Below, piece by piece: positions 1-8,816 of a stretch of 64,000 nt of DNA; within the stretch, counting starts at the first letter, position 1, and each line of letters opens with the position of its first letter. This DNA comes from Dorea sp. 5-2 (lineage in GTDB: Bacteria; Bacillota; Clostridia; Lachnospirales; Lachnospiraceae). Where the stretch lies: positions 449,804 to 513,803 of the forward strand of contig NZ_KE159726.1 of the NCBI RefSeq assembly GCF_000403455.2. The letters are read 5' to 3'. A program made the translations under genes and the position numbers. Below the pieces are notes generated by a model. The model was given only the letters and a program-made list of their open reading frames with translations. It ran no database searches and was not told the DNA's origin.

Positions 1-2093
1 AAGAGGCGGTCGACGCCCTGGTGGCAGATATCGAGAATTACAGGGATAATCTGATGGTGATCCTGGCAGGTTATTCGGAGGATATGGATCAATTCCTGAA
101 TAAGAATCAGGGGCTTAGGAGCCGCCTGTCTACAGAGATTCATTTTGCGGATTATTCTGTGGAGGAGATGTCTGAGATATTCCGTCAGATGTTAAAGGGG
201 AAAGGACTGCATCTGGATGTGGATCTGGAACTCGAAGTGCGGAATCTGCTGAGTGAGAGATCGAGAGTCCCGGATTTTGGCAATGCCCGCGGAGTACGTA
301 ATGTGGCGGAGAAGGTGATACAGAATCAGAATGACAGGCTGATGCGCCTGATGATGGAGGGGGAGCCGGTCGGAAAGAATGATTATGTCATCATAAGGAA
401 AGAGGATATTACAGGAATCACCGATGAGACAAGTGTGCTGTCCGTGGAGGAGCTGATGGATAAGCTGAATTCTTTAACCGGACTGTCAGGTGTAAAGAAT
501 AAGGTGCATGCGATGATCGACAGTGCGATGATCGCAAAGAAGCAGAAAGAGATGGGCATCGGCACACAGGGGATGGGTACGCTGCATCTGGTATTCAAGG
601 GAAATGCGGGTACAGGGAAGACAACCGTGGCAAGGATCATCGGCAAGATCTATAAGCGCCTCGGCATTCTTCCAAGAGGGGAAGTATTTGTTGAATGCGG
701 AAGAAGCGATCTGGTAGGACAATATGTCGGTGAGACTGCCGGGAAGGTGAAGGATAAGGTAAGGCAGGCAATGGGAGGGATCCTCTTCATTGACGAAGCT
801 TATACACTGTGTAAGGATGACAGCGATACTTTTGGCAAGGAGGCAATAGATGCACTGGTAGCGGACAGTGAGAATCACAGGGAAGATCTTATGGTGATCA
901 TCGCCGGATATTCCGGCGATATGGATCAGCTGCTGTCGCGAAACCAGGGATTGAAAAGCAGATTCGCCAACGAGATTATTTTTGAAGACTACACTGTGGA
1001 TGAGATGATGTCTATTTTTCACGGTATGTGTCAGTCCAGGGGACTTAAGCTTTTGGGGCAGTTGGATGATCTGGTGCGCAGTGTGATCACGAAACAGTCC
1101 ATGGCGCCGGATTTCGGCAATGCGAGAGGGATCCGCAACATACTGGATAAGGTTATAGAGCAGAGAAATATCCGGATCGCAGATATGATCCGAAATGGAA
1201 GGCAGCCTGAGGAAGAAGAGTATATGAACATAGTCAGGGAAGATCTGCTGGTATTTGGAGCCGAGCCGGATAAAGAAGAGTCCGTCGAAGAGCTGATGCA
1301 GGAGCTGAATGGGCTTACCGGCCTTAAGGCAGTGAAAGAGAAGGTTCGGAAAATGATGGATACGGCGATGGTGAATCAGAAGCTTCAGGAGATGGGAATG
1401 CCCGCCCAGAGCTTCGGAACGCTGCATATGGTGTTCAAAGGAAATGCAGGAACCGGCAAGACCACCGTGGCAAGGATCATCGGAAGAATCTACAAAGCGA
1501 TGGGGGTTCTGCCTCAGGGACATCTGGTGGAATGCGGCCGCAGCGACCTGGTCGCAGAATATGTGGGACAGACTGCGTCAAAGGTGAAAGCAAAAGTGAA
1601 AGAAGCCCGGGGAGGGATCCTGTTCATTGACGAGGCGTATACGCTCAGTAACGGAAGCGCCAATGATTTTGGAAAAGAAGCAATTGATACTCTGGTAGCG
1701 GATGTGGAGAATTACAGGAATGATCTGATGCTGATCGTGGCAGGTTATTCCAGGGAGATGGACCAGTTCCTGGATACCAATCAGGGGCTTAAGAGCCGGC
1801 TGTCAACAGAACTCATTTTTGAAGACTATACGCCGGATGAGATGTATTCTATCCTGACAGGCATGCTTAAGAGCAGGGGAGCCAGGCTGGATGAAGGAGC
1901 AGAAGCGGCTGCAAAGGAGTATCTGGCTGTAAAGTCCGGGGGCAAAGATTTCGGAAATGCCCGTGGGGTGCGTAATGTTGTTGATAAGGTATTGGAGAAT
2001 CGTAATACACGTCTGGCAGGGTTAATGAGAAACCATGTAGAGCTGAATCAGGAGCTGGCGGCAACGGTCGTGAAAGAGGATTTTTCCGGATAA
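1..2093 (+). CDS. Multi-module CbxX/CfxQ-type AAA+ ATPase, 5' end outside window
   Basis: The open frame runs in from the left edge (first whole codon at base 3). It carries the tail of one AAA+ module and two complete ones, each about 270 residues. Each complete module has Walker A GNAGTGKTT (near residues 200 and 485 of the visible part), Walker B ILFIDEAY and a C-terminal FGNARG(V/I)RN stretch that looks like the sensor-2 arginine region. The visible tail repeats the same core (DALVADIENYRD against DTLVADVENYRN), so at least three modules exist. The GTG at 21 is an internal valine, not a start. CbxX/CfxQ ATPases include SpoVK, rubisco activase CbbX and the EccA proteins of type VII secretion; they remodel protein partners. 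The two genes downstream are close and probably co-transcribed. The substrate is unknown. Confidence 0.9.
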   Translation, partial: EAVDALVADIENYRDNLMVILAGYSEDMDQFLNKNQGLRSRLSTEIHFADYSVEEMSEIFRQMLKGKGLHLDVDLELEVRNLLSERSRVPDFGNARGVRNVAEKVIQNQNDRLMRLMMEGEPVGKNDYVIIRKEDITGITDETSVLSVEELMDKLNSLTGLSGVKNKVHAMIDSAMIAKKQKEMGIGTQGMGTLHLVFKGNAGTGKTTVARIIGKIYKRLGILPRGEVFVECGRSDLVGQYVGETAGKVKDKVRQAMGGILFIDEAYTLCKDDSDTFGKEAIDALVADSENHREDLMVIIAGYSGDMDQLLSRNQGLKSRFANEIIFEDYTVDEMMSIFHGMCQSRGLKLLGQLDDLVRSVITKQSMAPDFGNARGIRNILDKVIEQRNIRIADMIRNGRQPEEEEYMNIVREDLLVFGAEPDKEESVEELMQELNGLTGLKAVKEKVRKMMDTAMVNQKLQEMGMPAQSFGTLHMVFKGNAGTGKTTVARIIGRIYKAMGVLPQGHLVECGRSDLVAEYVGQTASKVKAKVKEARGGILFIDEAYTLSNGSANDFGKEAIDTLVADVENYRNDLMLIVAGYSREMDQFLDTNQGLKSRLSTELIFEDYTPDEMYSILTGMLKSRGARLDEGAEAAAKEYLAVKSGGKDFGNARGVRNVVDKVLENRNTRLAGLMRNHVELNQELAATVVKEDFSG

Positions 2094-2107
2094 GATAAGG
2101 AGAGGGA

Positions 2108-2710
2108 ATGGAAGATTTAAGGAAGCAGAGAGACCCTGTGCAGGCACAGAGGCAGGAAGCAAGAGAGAAGGCACAGGAACATGTGCAGAGGGAAAATGCA
2201 CACAGCGATCGGAAATTTGAATTTTCAAGACAGGAGTCGGCAGATCAGGAACGGCTTCTCAGGCAGCCAAGATCCCGGGAGTATCTGGCGGTGTTCGAGA
2301 TGATGGATCTGTTAAGTGCGACGGATGAAGAGATCATCGAGCAGCTAAAGGAGAATATGGACGAAGAGGAGGCAGAAGAATTCGCCGGAATGACGGATGA
2401 AGAGATACTAGAAGAGATCCGGACTATATTCCTGGAAGAATTTGCGCAGATGGAGGTCCATATTGAGACTGTGATGACAGGCGTTCTCTCGAAATGTTAT
2501 ATTTCAGGATGTGATTGCCATGCGATCACATCAGAAGGGAGAATCTTAGCTCATTTTAAAACGGGTGAGGCTGTACCCGAAGAGTATGCGCGGGGACGGA
2601 TCGCGTATAACCGTCATCCGGGCTGCAGATGCGTAGAGGTTTATAATAATTGTTGCAGAGTGATCATGGGGGATGGAGATGTACTGGAGATCCCGAATCG
2701 GGATTTATAA
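2108..2710 (+). CDS. Unknown 200-residue protein with HPGCRC motif
   Basis: Fourteen bases separate it from the AAA+ gene, with AGGAGAGGG before its ATG, so it is probably co-transcribed and coupled. The N-terminal 60 residues are highly charged (Arg/Gln/Glu) and likely helical. The middle, about 75-125, is acidic (repeated DEEI, EEAEEFAGMTDEEILEEI). The C-terminal 70 residues hold a Cys/His cluster: GCDCH, then RHPGCRC, then NNCC. The H-P-x-C-R-C pattern resembles the metal-binding tail of phage MuF-type head proteins and related toxins, but the rest does not match that family by eye, so this is only a resemblance. I do not recognise the family. A partner or substrate of the AAA+ protein is an inference from position. 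Confidence 0.75.
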   Translation: MEDLRKQRDPVQAQRQEAREKAQEHVQRENAHSDRKFEFSRQESADQERLLRQPRSREYLAVFEMMDLLSATDEEIIEQLKENMDEEEAEEFAGMTDEEILEEIRTIFLEEFAQMEVHIETVMTGVLSKCYISGCDCHAITSEGRILAHFKTGEAVPEEYARGRIAYNRHPGCRCVEVYNNCCRVIMGDGDVLEIPNRDL

Positions 2711-2744
2711 AATGTGAAATAGTAAGAAGATGGGGTGACAAGGG

Positions 2745-4277
2745 ATGGATAACAAATTTTTGGAGTCAATTGGGGTAGACGTCACAGTTGAGCCTGGCAA
2801 GATCCTGGAACAGTTGGAGGAAAAGCAGCTGGAGTATTTCGAGAGGCTGGAAAATGTGTCCGATGAAGCGAGGGAAAACGAGCTGAAGAAGATACTGCAG
2901 CGGATTGAAGATGAGACGGTTCAGGTGAAAAAGGTTGTCGATGCGATCAGCAGATCCTTGATCGTTGATGACGGCAGCGAAGAAGGGAAGAAGGAAGCGC
3001 CCGGGAAAAAGGATAATAAGATTGCAAAGGAGATTGAAGGCCTGAAAAAGCAATCCGGTCAGCAGTCGGATCCCGGTCAGGTGCAAAGTGGGAAACCGAA
3101 GCAGGATTCCGGTCAGGTGAAGAATGGGAAACCGAAGCAGGATTCCAATCAGGTGAAGAATGGGAAACCGAAGCAGGATTCCGGTCAGGTGCAGAGTGGG
3201 GAATCAAAGCCGGGTTCCGGTCAGGTGCAGAATGAGAAAAAGCAGTCGGATCCCGGTCCTGGGAAAGCTGACCAGGCGGCGCCTGCCGGGAGGAATGATA
3301 TTTCCGCAGGGCTTCAAAGTTATAAAAAGGGAGACTATCAGACAGCATTCCGGATATTCTCAGAACTGAGTGAGAAAAGGGACGCCAACGCACAGCTGCT
3401 CCTTGCGCGCATGTATGAAAAGGGGGAGGGAACTTCCAGGAATGAAGACCGAGCCAGGTTCTGGTATAAAAGTTCGGCGGATATCGGCAATCCGGATGCA
3501 CAGTACGCTTACGGGACATTGATACTTGTCAATACGTCTTCGACAGACAACGAAGAAGAAGTAAAGACTGGCATGACGTATCTTGAGAGAGCTGCAGACC
3601 AGGGGCATGCAGAGGCTATGGACCGGCATATCGAGCTTGCTCTCAGGGGGATCAAGGACAGTCAGAGAATCTACAGGGCTATGGGTTATTGTGATATAAG
3701 AACTGCTCAGATGAAGGATTCTTATGATAAAAATATATATCAGGACAAGAAGAAGGCGCTGCAGGAGAAGAGGAAGAACGAAGCCAGGCAGGAAAAGGCG
3801 CAGAAGGTTCCGACGAATATCTCGATCATAGGAAATATACTCTATATCGTAGGATTTCTGTATCTGTTCCGGGGGATCCATCCGGAGCTCTGGGAAGGAA
3901 TAAAGTTCTTAGGTTTTCTTCCGTCTGTGAAGCCTGGCATGATCATTCCGTGGGATACTTTTACGGCATGGGCGGGAAGCTTTCTGCCTGTAGAAGGAAT
4001 ATTTGGAATTGAGGTGCTGGCGGTTGGAGCAGCTCTGTCTTCTATCGGCGCAACGATATACCGGAAAAAGAGCGCTAAAAGGTTTGGGAAATTTACAAGA
4101 TATGTATTTTTTGCGATCTTTGCCTGGCATGTCTGGGCAAGTGTTACCCTGGATGAACCGATGCCGGAGGAAGAGATATTCATGGCGGTTATTGTGCCGA
4201 TGATATTAGGGATCATCGTAGGGAAAATAGTGAAACGCATCTTTAAGATGAATGAAGAAAAAGATGACGACGAATAA
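2745..4277 (+). CDS. Sel1-like repeat protein with C-terminal membrane segments
   Basis: The 510-residue product starts at an ATG with GGGGTGACAAGG upstream. Residues 1-85 look like a coiled coil. Residues about 105-180 are a low-complexity Gln/Lys/Ser/Gly linker made of 12-residue repeats. Residues about 190-305 hold Sel1/TPR-like repeats (DYQTAFRIFSELSEKRDANA; LARMYEKGEG; DAQYAYGTL; YLERAADQGHAEAM). Several hydrophobic segments follow at about 355-380, 415-440, 450-470 and 480-500, and the tail is acidic. The design suggests a membrane-anchored scaffold with a cytoplasmic Sel1 domain. It sits 34 bases after the HPGCRC gene and probably belongs to the same operon. Sel1 repeats mediate protein contacts; the function here is unknown. 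Confidence 0.85.
   Translation: MDNKFLESIGVDVTVEPGKILEQLEEKQLEYFERLENVSDEARENELKKILQRIEDETVQVKKVVDAISRSLIVDDGSEEGKKEAPGKKDNKIAKEIEGLKKQSGQQSDPGQVQSGKPKQDSGQVKNGKPKQDSNQVKNGKPKQDSGQVQSGESKPGSGQVQNEKKQSDPGPGKADQAAPAGRNDISAGLQSYKKGDYQTAFRIFSELSEKRDANAQLLLARMYEKGEGTSRNEDRARFWYKSSADIGNPDAQYAYGTLILVNTSSTDNEEEVKTGMTYLERAADQGHAEAMDRHIELALRGIKDSQRIYRAMGYCDIRTAQMKDSYDKNIYQDKKKALQEKRKNEARQEKAQKVPTNISIIGNILYIVGFLYLFRGIHPELWEGIKFLGFLPSVKPGMIIPWDTFTAWAGSFLPVEGIFGIEVLAVGAALSSIGATIYRKKSAKRFGKFTRYVFFAIFAWHVWASVTLDEPMPEEEIFMAVIVPMILGIIVGKIVKRIFKMNEEKDDDE
3075..3254 (+). repeat. Five 36-bp tandem repeats inside the Sel1 gene
   Basis: Five in-frame units of 36 bp begin at 3075, 3111, 3147, 3183 and 3219. They encode variants of GQVxxGKPKQDS. 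Units 1-3 are nearly identical; units 4 and 5 have diverged. The repeat extends the flexible linker between the coiled coil and the Sel1 domain. Copy number is likely to vary between strains. Confidence 0.9.
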
Positions 4278-4305
4278 TGTTTGGTATCATAATTTTGATT
4301 TTATT

Positions 4306-4342
4306 CCCGCGAGCAACGAGCCAAGCGGGCATGTTTGCATGC
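4306..4342. repeat. Short inverted-repeat element, possible dispersed intergenic repeat
   Basis: In the 302-base gap after the Sel1 gene two small hairpins sit back to back: CCCGC (4306-4310) with GCGGG (4325-4329), and GCATG (4329-4333) with CATGC (4338-4342). The core GAGCAACGAGCCAAGCGGGC looks like a dispersed intergenic element of related Lachnospiraceae, but that is from memory and was not checked. Confidence 0.35.
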
Positions 4343-4358
4343 ACATTTGACTGAATTG

Positions 4359-4405
4359 CCAGGATCCTGTTAAGGTATACCTTAGCAGGATCCTGGTAAT
4401 TTTGG
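4359..4405 (+). terminator. Long-stem hairpin, probable terminator of the AAA+/Sel1 operon
   Basis: CCAGGATCCTGTTAAGG (4359-4375) pairs with CCTTAGCAGGATCCTGG (4380-4396) over 17 bp with one wobble and a TATA loop. A modest T-rich stretch (TAATTTTGG) follows. The U-tract is weak, so efficiency is uncertain. Confidence 0.65.
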
Positions 4406-4509
4406 TTATCTTTTCAATCTCACGGTCGACTTTGTCTGTGTTGCCTTTGCAAATTTTAGCATCCGGAACACTCATCTGATTACAATGTATATAGAGGAAA
4501 CCCATGATA

Positions 4510-4520
4510 TGTGATAAAAT
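4510..4520 (+). promoter_or_regulatory. Extended -10 promoter candidate before the Memo/AMMECR1 gene
   Basis: TGTGATAAAAT has a TRTG extension ahead of a TAAAAT -10 box, 60 bases before the ATG at 4580. No convincing -35 hexamer is visible. The same TGTGN + -10 arrangement recurs upstream of other genes in this window. Confidence 0.4.
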
Positions 4521-4579
4521 ATTTACAATAAAGCGTGTATTAGGAAAAGAATGTAAAAAGCAGAAGGAGGAATCGGGTA

Positions 4580-5962
4580 ATGATAAAAGGAGCGTTTATG
4601 GTTCCCCATCCTCCGCTGATCGTACCGGAGATCGGCAGGGGAGAGGAGCGAAGAATACAGGATACCGTCCGTGCATACCATGAAGTCGGGCAAAGGATTG
4701 CCGGCATGAAGCCGGATACGATCATACTGCTCTCGCCTCATCAGACGATGTATGCGGATTATTTCCATATCTCGCCGGGAGATCATGCCGAAGGCGATTT
4801 TGGACAGTTTCGTGCCGGACAGGTGAAGATGAGGGTGGAATACGATACGGAATTTGTAGAAAATCTTTGTAAACTGGCGGAGGCGGGGGAGCTTCCGGCA
4901 GGAACCGCCGGAGAGAGGGATAGAAGGCTGGATTACGGGACGATGGTGCCTCTCTATTTCATAAATCAGTACTGGACGGGGTATAAGCTGGTAAGGGTCG
5001 GTCTGTCAGGGCTTTCTCTTGCAACACACTATGAACTGGGACGGCGTATCAGGGAGACGATAGAAGTTCTTTGCCGCAATGCGGTGGTGATCGGCAGCGG
5101 AGATCTGTCTCACAGGCTCAAGGAAGAAGGCCCTTATGGGTACAGCGCCGAAGGCCCGGAGTATGACCGCCGGATCATGGAGGTGATGGGGAAGGGAGAG
5201 TTTGGAAAGCTGTTGGATTTCCCGGAGGATTTCTGTGAGAAAGCAGGAGAGTGCGGGCACAGGTCTTTCACGATCATGGCGGGAGTGTTGGACAGAACCG
5301 GCGTTACGGCAGAATGTCTTTCTTATGAGGGACCTTTTGGAGTGGGGTACGGCATCTGTGGTTATGAAGTGCGCGGGAAGGATCTGACACGGAACTTTAA
5401 GGATCAATATGAAGAAAAGGAACGGAAGCGGATCCGGGAGCAGAGGACAAGAGAGGATGTGTATGTGCGTCTGGCAAGGGCGGTCATAGAAGAGTATGTC
5501 CGTACAGGAAGAAAGAAGAAGATACCAGAGAATCTGCCGGAGGAAATGTATACCCGGAGGGCAGGGGTATTTGTCTCGATCAAGAAGGAAGGGCGGCTGC
5601 GGGGATGTATCGGTACGATCCAGGCAGTACGGCGGTCTATAGCGGAAGAGATCATTGAGAATGCCGTCAGCGCAGCCGTAAAAGATCCGAGATTCTCTCC
5701 GATCGAACCGGAAGAACTTGAGAAACTGACCGTCAGTGTAGATGTGTTGGGAGATACAGAAAGGATAGACTCACAGGATCTGCTGGATGTGAAGCGATAC
5801 GGCGTGGTGGTGACGAAGGGATATCGCCGGGGGCTTCTCCTGCCGAATCTGGAGGGAATTGATACGGTAGAAGAACAGGTTCGGATCGCGAAGCAGAAGG
5901 CAGGGATCGGAGACTTTGAAGAGGTGGAACTGGAGAGGTTCGAGGTTATCCGGCATTATTAA
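4580..5962 (+). CDS. AmmeMemoRadiSam system protein: LigB/Memo-like domain fused to AMMECR1
   Basis: The 460-residue protein has two domains. Residues 1-265 resemble the class III extradiol dioxygenase/Memo fold (start MIKGAFMVPHPPLIVPEIG, then SPHQTMYADYF and GSGDLSHRL). Residues 285-460 are an AMMECR1 domain with the signature LRGCIGT around Cys343. The ATG has AGAAGGAGG upstream. In the AmmeMemoRadiSam set these two proteins normally occur with a radical SAM enzyme; no such gene lies next to it here. The reaction is not known for bacteria. Promoter-like sequence before it and a terminator after the previous operon suggest a separate transcript. Confidence 0.88.
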   Translation: MIKGAFMVPHPPLIVPEIGRGEERRIQDTVRAYHEVGQRIAGMKPDTIILLSPHQTMYADYFHISPGDHAEGDFGQFRAGQVKMRVEYDTEFVENLCKLAEAGELPAGTAGERDRRLDYGTMVPLYFINQYWTGYKLVRVGLSGLSLATHYELGRRIRETIEVLCRNAVVIGSGDLSHRLKEEGPYGYSAEGPEYDRRIMEVMGKGEFGKLLDFPEDFCEKAGECGHRSFTIMAGVLDRTGVTAECLSYEGPFGVGYGICGYEVRGKDLTRNFKDQYEEKERKRIREQRTREDVYVRLARAVIEEYVRTGRKKKIPENLPEEMYTRRAGVFVSIKKEGRLRGCIGTIQAVRRSIAEEIIENAVSAAVKDPRFSPIEPEELEKLTVSVDVLGDTERIDSQDLLDVKRYGVVVTKGYRRGLLLPNLEGIDTVEEQVRIAKQKAGIGDFEEVELERFEVIRHY

Positions 5963-6085
5963 ATGAAAAGCCATGTCTGTATAGAACCTGAAAACTGTAT
6001 GTTATGTCCCTGAATCCGTATGACAGGAATCCCATATTGCCGATTCTGTAAAAAGGTTTATAATTTATTGAAAAGGAGAAAAGAT

Positions 6086-6784
6086 ATGTACCGGATTGCC
6101 ATATGTGATGATGATGTCAAGATGCGCCGCCTCTTGTGCCAGGCAGCAGAAGGATACGGAGCTGCCTGCGAGGTAGATGAATTTTCAGACGGAATGGAGC
6201 TCCTTGAATGTAATACACAGTACGATATTCTGTTTCTGGATATTGATATGCCCCGGATGAACGGGATCGAGACTGCAGAGAGGATCCGCAGGACGGATCG
6301 GCGGGTGAAGATCATCTATGTCACAGGGTATCAGGATTACATGAGCCGTTCTTTTGCCGTGCATCCCTTCTCTTTTCTGCTCAAGCCCGTAAGGAGGGAG
6401 GAGATCGTACGGCAGATCAGGGAAGCGCTTCTCTACAGCAAAGAAGAAGAGATCGGCAAGCCGTTGCGGTTCCAGGCGCTGGAGGGTGTGGAAGAGCTTC
6501 CGACGTCTGACATCTATTACCTGGAATACCAGAGCCGGAAGCTCCGTTTCGTCACGAAGCAGGGAGAGTACATGGTTCGGGGGAGGATCTCCGAATATCT
6601 GGGAAAGCTGGCGCCCTATGGCTTTGCCGCGTCTCATAAGAGCTTCGTGGTTAATCTTCTGCATGTGAAGGCGATCCGAGGATATGATATCGTTATGATG
6701 AATGGAGACAGGATCCCGCTGTCACAGAAGCGGTCTGTACAATTCCGGGGAGAGCTTGGAAAATACCAGACAGATCGGCTGTAA
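6086..6784 (+). CDS. LytTR-family response regulator
   Basis: The 232-residue regulator starts at the ATG at 6086, chosen because AAAAGGAGAA lies 6-7 bases upstream; an in-frame ATG at 6020 has no ribosome site. The receiver domain has the acidic pocket CDDD (residues 7-10), phosphoacceptor Asp52 in FLDIDMP and the Lys of LLKPV. The C-terminal part (about 135-232) is a LytTR DNA-binding domain (YLEYQSRKLRF, HKSFVVNLLHVKAI). It would act with the histidine kinase gene 41 bases downstream. AgrA/LytR-type regulators often answer peptide signals or membrane stress, but no agrB/agrD-like genes are nearby. Confidence 0.92.
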   Translation: MYRIAICDDDVKMRRLLCQAAEGYGAACEVDEFSDGMELLECNTQYDILFLDIDMPRMNGIETAERIRRTDRRVKIIYVTGYQDYMSRSFAVHPFSFLLKPVRREEIVRQIREALLYSKEEEIGKPLRFQALEGVEELPTSDIYYLEYQSRKLRFVTKQGEYMVRGRISEYLGKLAPYGFAASHKSFVVNLLHVKAIRGYDIVMMNGDRIPLSQKRSVQFRGELGKYQTDRL

Positions 6785-6825
6785 CCTATGGGATGCCTGG
6801 TCGGGTGAAGAGGAGGAAAGATGCA

Positions 6826-8298
6826 GTGAGCTGGGTAGAATCGGCTATGTGGAACGGGATGCTTGCAGTCATGGAAGTGGTTGTGATCACTTTATGCACA
6901 GGTTTTTTCTTAAGCCGCATGGAACAGAGTATTGACAGAAAGAAAAGATCCCGTTTGGCAATGCTTCTCCTTTATGGAATCGGATATGCCGGGATCACAT
7001 TCGGGATGGAGGGCAGCAGTGATATCAATCTGGCGCTTCCTGCCTTCATGATCGTGATGACGGCAGTGACAGGCTTCTGTATGTACAGCCGCAGAAGGCT
7101 TAGCTGCTTTTATTATTTTCTGTTTCCTGTGACTGTCATCGTGGCGCAGGTCTTGATCGGTTATCTGGTGATCGGCTATATGTCGGTCCGGTGGGGGATC
7201 TTTATCTTCGATTATTATCTGGCAAATGTGACGTTGATCATCCGTCAGCTGACGGAGATCCTGCTGACCGGTGTGTGGGTGGTATTGCTGAACAGACGGA
7301 AATACGAGGATGTGAAGGGAGTCTGGTTTGCTGGGCTATTCCTGCCTCCGCTTGTCAGCGCTTTTATCATATTTTCCCTGATCTGTATTGGAAATGTATT
7401 TATGCAGATGTACGGGGTATTCCTCATCATAATAGATATTCTGCTGTTGGTTTCCATGAATCTTTATATCTGGTTTCTGTTTTCTTACCAGTCCAGGAAT
7501 AAGAAGCTTAAGGCGGAGCTTGAGATTCGAAGAAGGCTAAGCGAGATGCAGTATCAGTATTATGAGCGGGTGGAAATGCAGTACCTGTCTTCACGTAAGA
7601 TGATCCATGATATGAGAAATCATCTTCAGGCGATCGAAGCGCTTGCAGAACAGGACAGAGAGAAGGGGGAGGAATATATAAGGGATATGCATCAGATGTT
7701 GGATTCCTTTACTCTGGTATGTTACACAGATAATCGGATGCTGAATATCATCTTGAATGAGAAGGCGAAGGAGGCAAAGGAACTGGGGATCGCCATAGAC
7801 ATCCGGATTGGAGAGATCAGGCTTTTTCATATCCGGGATATGGACATTACGACTATATTTGCCAATCTGCTGGACAATGCTCTGGAGGCGGCAAGGCAGG
7901 CAGAAGGAGAGCGGCGGATCCGGGTGCGGGCGGATGTATTCCATGAGTTCGCGGCGGTAAGGATCCAGAATACCATTGCCGATCCCGGCGGGGCATCCGG
8001 AGGGATGGACAAGGGCAGCGAGAAAGTGAAGCGCAAGGAGGAAGCAGCTGTAACGGAAGCCTCCGGCAGAGCGGAGGTATGGGGGAAGAATGGGGAGAAT
8101 GAAACGGACGCGGCAGGAGCAGGGACGGCAGAGAGAAAGCATATGGGGATTGGTTTGGAGAATGTGCGCCATACGTTAGAGAGATATGGCGGCGGTATGA
8201 TGACGGAAGTGATAGGGAACGAATTTATCGTGAATCTTACGATACCGGATGCGCCAAGGGAGGGAAGAAGGGAAGAAACGGATATGCGGGGAACGTAA
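6826..8298 (+). CDS. GHKL sensor histidine kinase (AgrC/CitA-like)
   Basis: About six membrane helices fill the first 215 residues. They are followed by a dimerisation helix with the phospho-acceptor HDMRNHL (His261), the N-box NLLDNALEAARQ (about 347) and the G-box GIGLENV (about 441). The GTG at 6826 is chosen because AGGAGG lies 9 bases upstream; the in-frame ATG at 6793 has no ribosome site but cannot be excluded. A charged, low-complexity insertion of roughly 55 residues (about 380-438) separates the N and G boxes, which is unusual because that loop normally forms the short ATP lid. It is the cognate kinase of the upstream LytTR regulator. Confidence 0.9.
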   Translation: MSWVESAMWNGMLAVMEVVVITLCTGFFLSRMEQSIDRKKRSRLAMLLLYGIGYAGITFGMEGSSDINLALPAFMIVMTAVTGFCMYSRRRLSCFYYFLFPVTVIVAQVLIGYLVIGYMSVRWGIFIFDYYLANVTLIIRQLTEILLTGVWVVLLNRRKYEDVKGVWFAGLFLPPLVSAFIIFSLICIGNVFMQMYGVFLIIIDILLLVSMNLYIWFLFSYQSRNKKLKAELEIRRRLSEMQYQYYERVEMQYLSSRKMIHDMRNHLQAIEALAEQDREKGEEYIRDMHQMLDSFTLVCYTDNRMLNIILNEKAKEAKELGIAIDIRIGEIRLFHIRDMDITTIFANLLDNALEAARQAEGERRIRVRADVFHEFAAVRIQNTIADPGGASGGMDKGSEKVKRKEEAAVTEASGRAEVWGKNGENETDAAGAGTAERKHMGIGLENVRHTLERYGGGMMTEVIGNEFIVNLTIPDAPREGRREETDMRGT

Positions 8299-8346
8299 GA
8301 GAGACGGGGGCTTTAGAAGGATAAGGAAGAAAGGAGCGTAAGGATT

Positions 8347-8781
8347 ATGAAGATGGGAAAGACAAGGTATTTTACAGGTATTATTTTGCTGGCAGTTCTG
8401 TTGGCGGGGGTATTGACGGCTTGCGCGGGAAGCCGGAAGCTGTCGGATAAATTCGACGAGGCAGAGGTGAAGGCGGCGGCAGAAGAAGTAATAGAAATCC
8501 TGAATGAAGGGGATGTAGATACTCTTGTGGATGAGAAATGGAACACGGTGATGAAGAGTATGGTGGGCAAGGACGTGCTGACAGGCGAGATCCTTCCGAT
8601 CGTGGAGGAGCTTGGTGCGTTTGAGGCATTTGATAAGGAAGCGGTTACGGGAAATACGGATCAGGATACGGATCAGGAATATGCGGTCGCCGTGATCAAG
8701 GTACAATATGAGAAGCGCAAGGCACAGTTCACGATATCTTTTGACGAGGATATGAAAGTGGGCGGATTCTTTATTAAATAG
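8347..8781 (+). CDS. DUF3887-type lipoprotein
   Basis: The 144-residue product has a lipoprotein signal peptide ending in the lipobox LLAGVLTAC, so mature lipidation would be at the Cys near residue 26. The rest resembles DUF3887 (KAAAEEVIEILNEGDVDTLVD, later DEDMKVGGFFIK at the C terminus). The ATG has AAAGGAGCGTAAGG upstream. It is 48 bases after the histidine kinase and probably in its operon. DUF3887 has no known biochemical activity; in this setting an extracytoplasmic sensor or immunity accessory is a guess. Confidence 0.8.
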   Translation: MKMGKTRYFTGIILLAVLLAGVLTACAGSRKLSDKFDEAEVKAAAEEVIEILNEGDVDTLVDEKWNTVMKSMVGKDVLTGEILPIVEELGAFEAFDKEAVTGNTDQDTDQEYAVAVIKVQYEKRKAQFTISFDEDMKVGGFFIK

Positions 8782-8816
8782 GATTCATTATGTAGAATTC
8801 TGAGAAAGGAGAAGGT

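Noticed and set aside
21..30. GTG at 21 as start of the AAA+ gene
   Set aside because: The reading frame continues to the left edge and matches the internal repeat sequence of the other modules, so it is an internal valine.
486..1523. A 345-codon open frame on the minus strand
   Set aside because: It is fully antisense to the AAA+ gene, whose repeated Walker motifs are in the plus frame; no ribosome site and His/Ile-rich composition typical of an antisense frame.
3075..3254. Direct repeats as a CRISPR array
   Set aside because: The 36-bp units are contiguous without spacers and in frame inside a Sel1-type gene.
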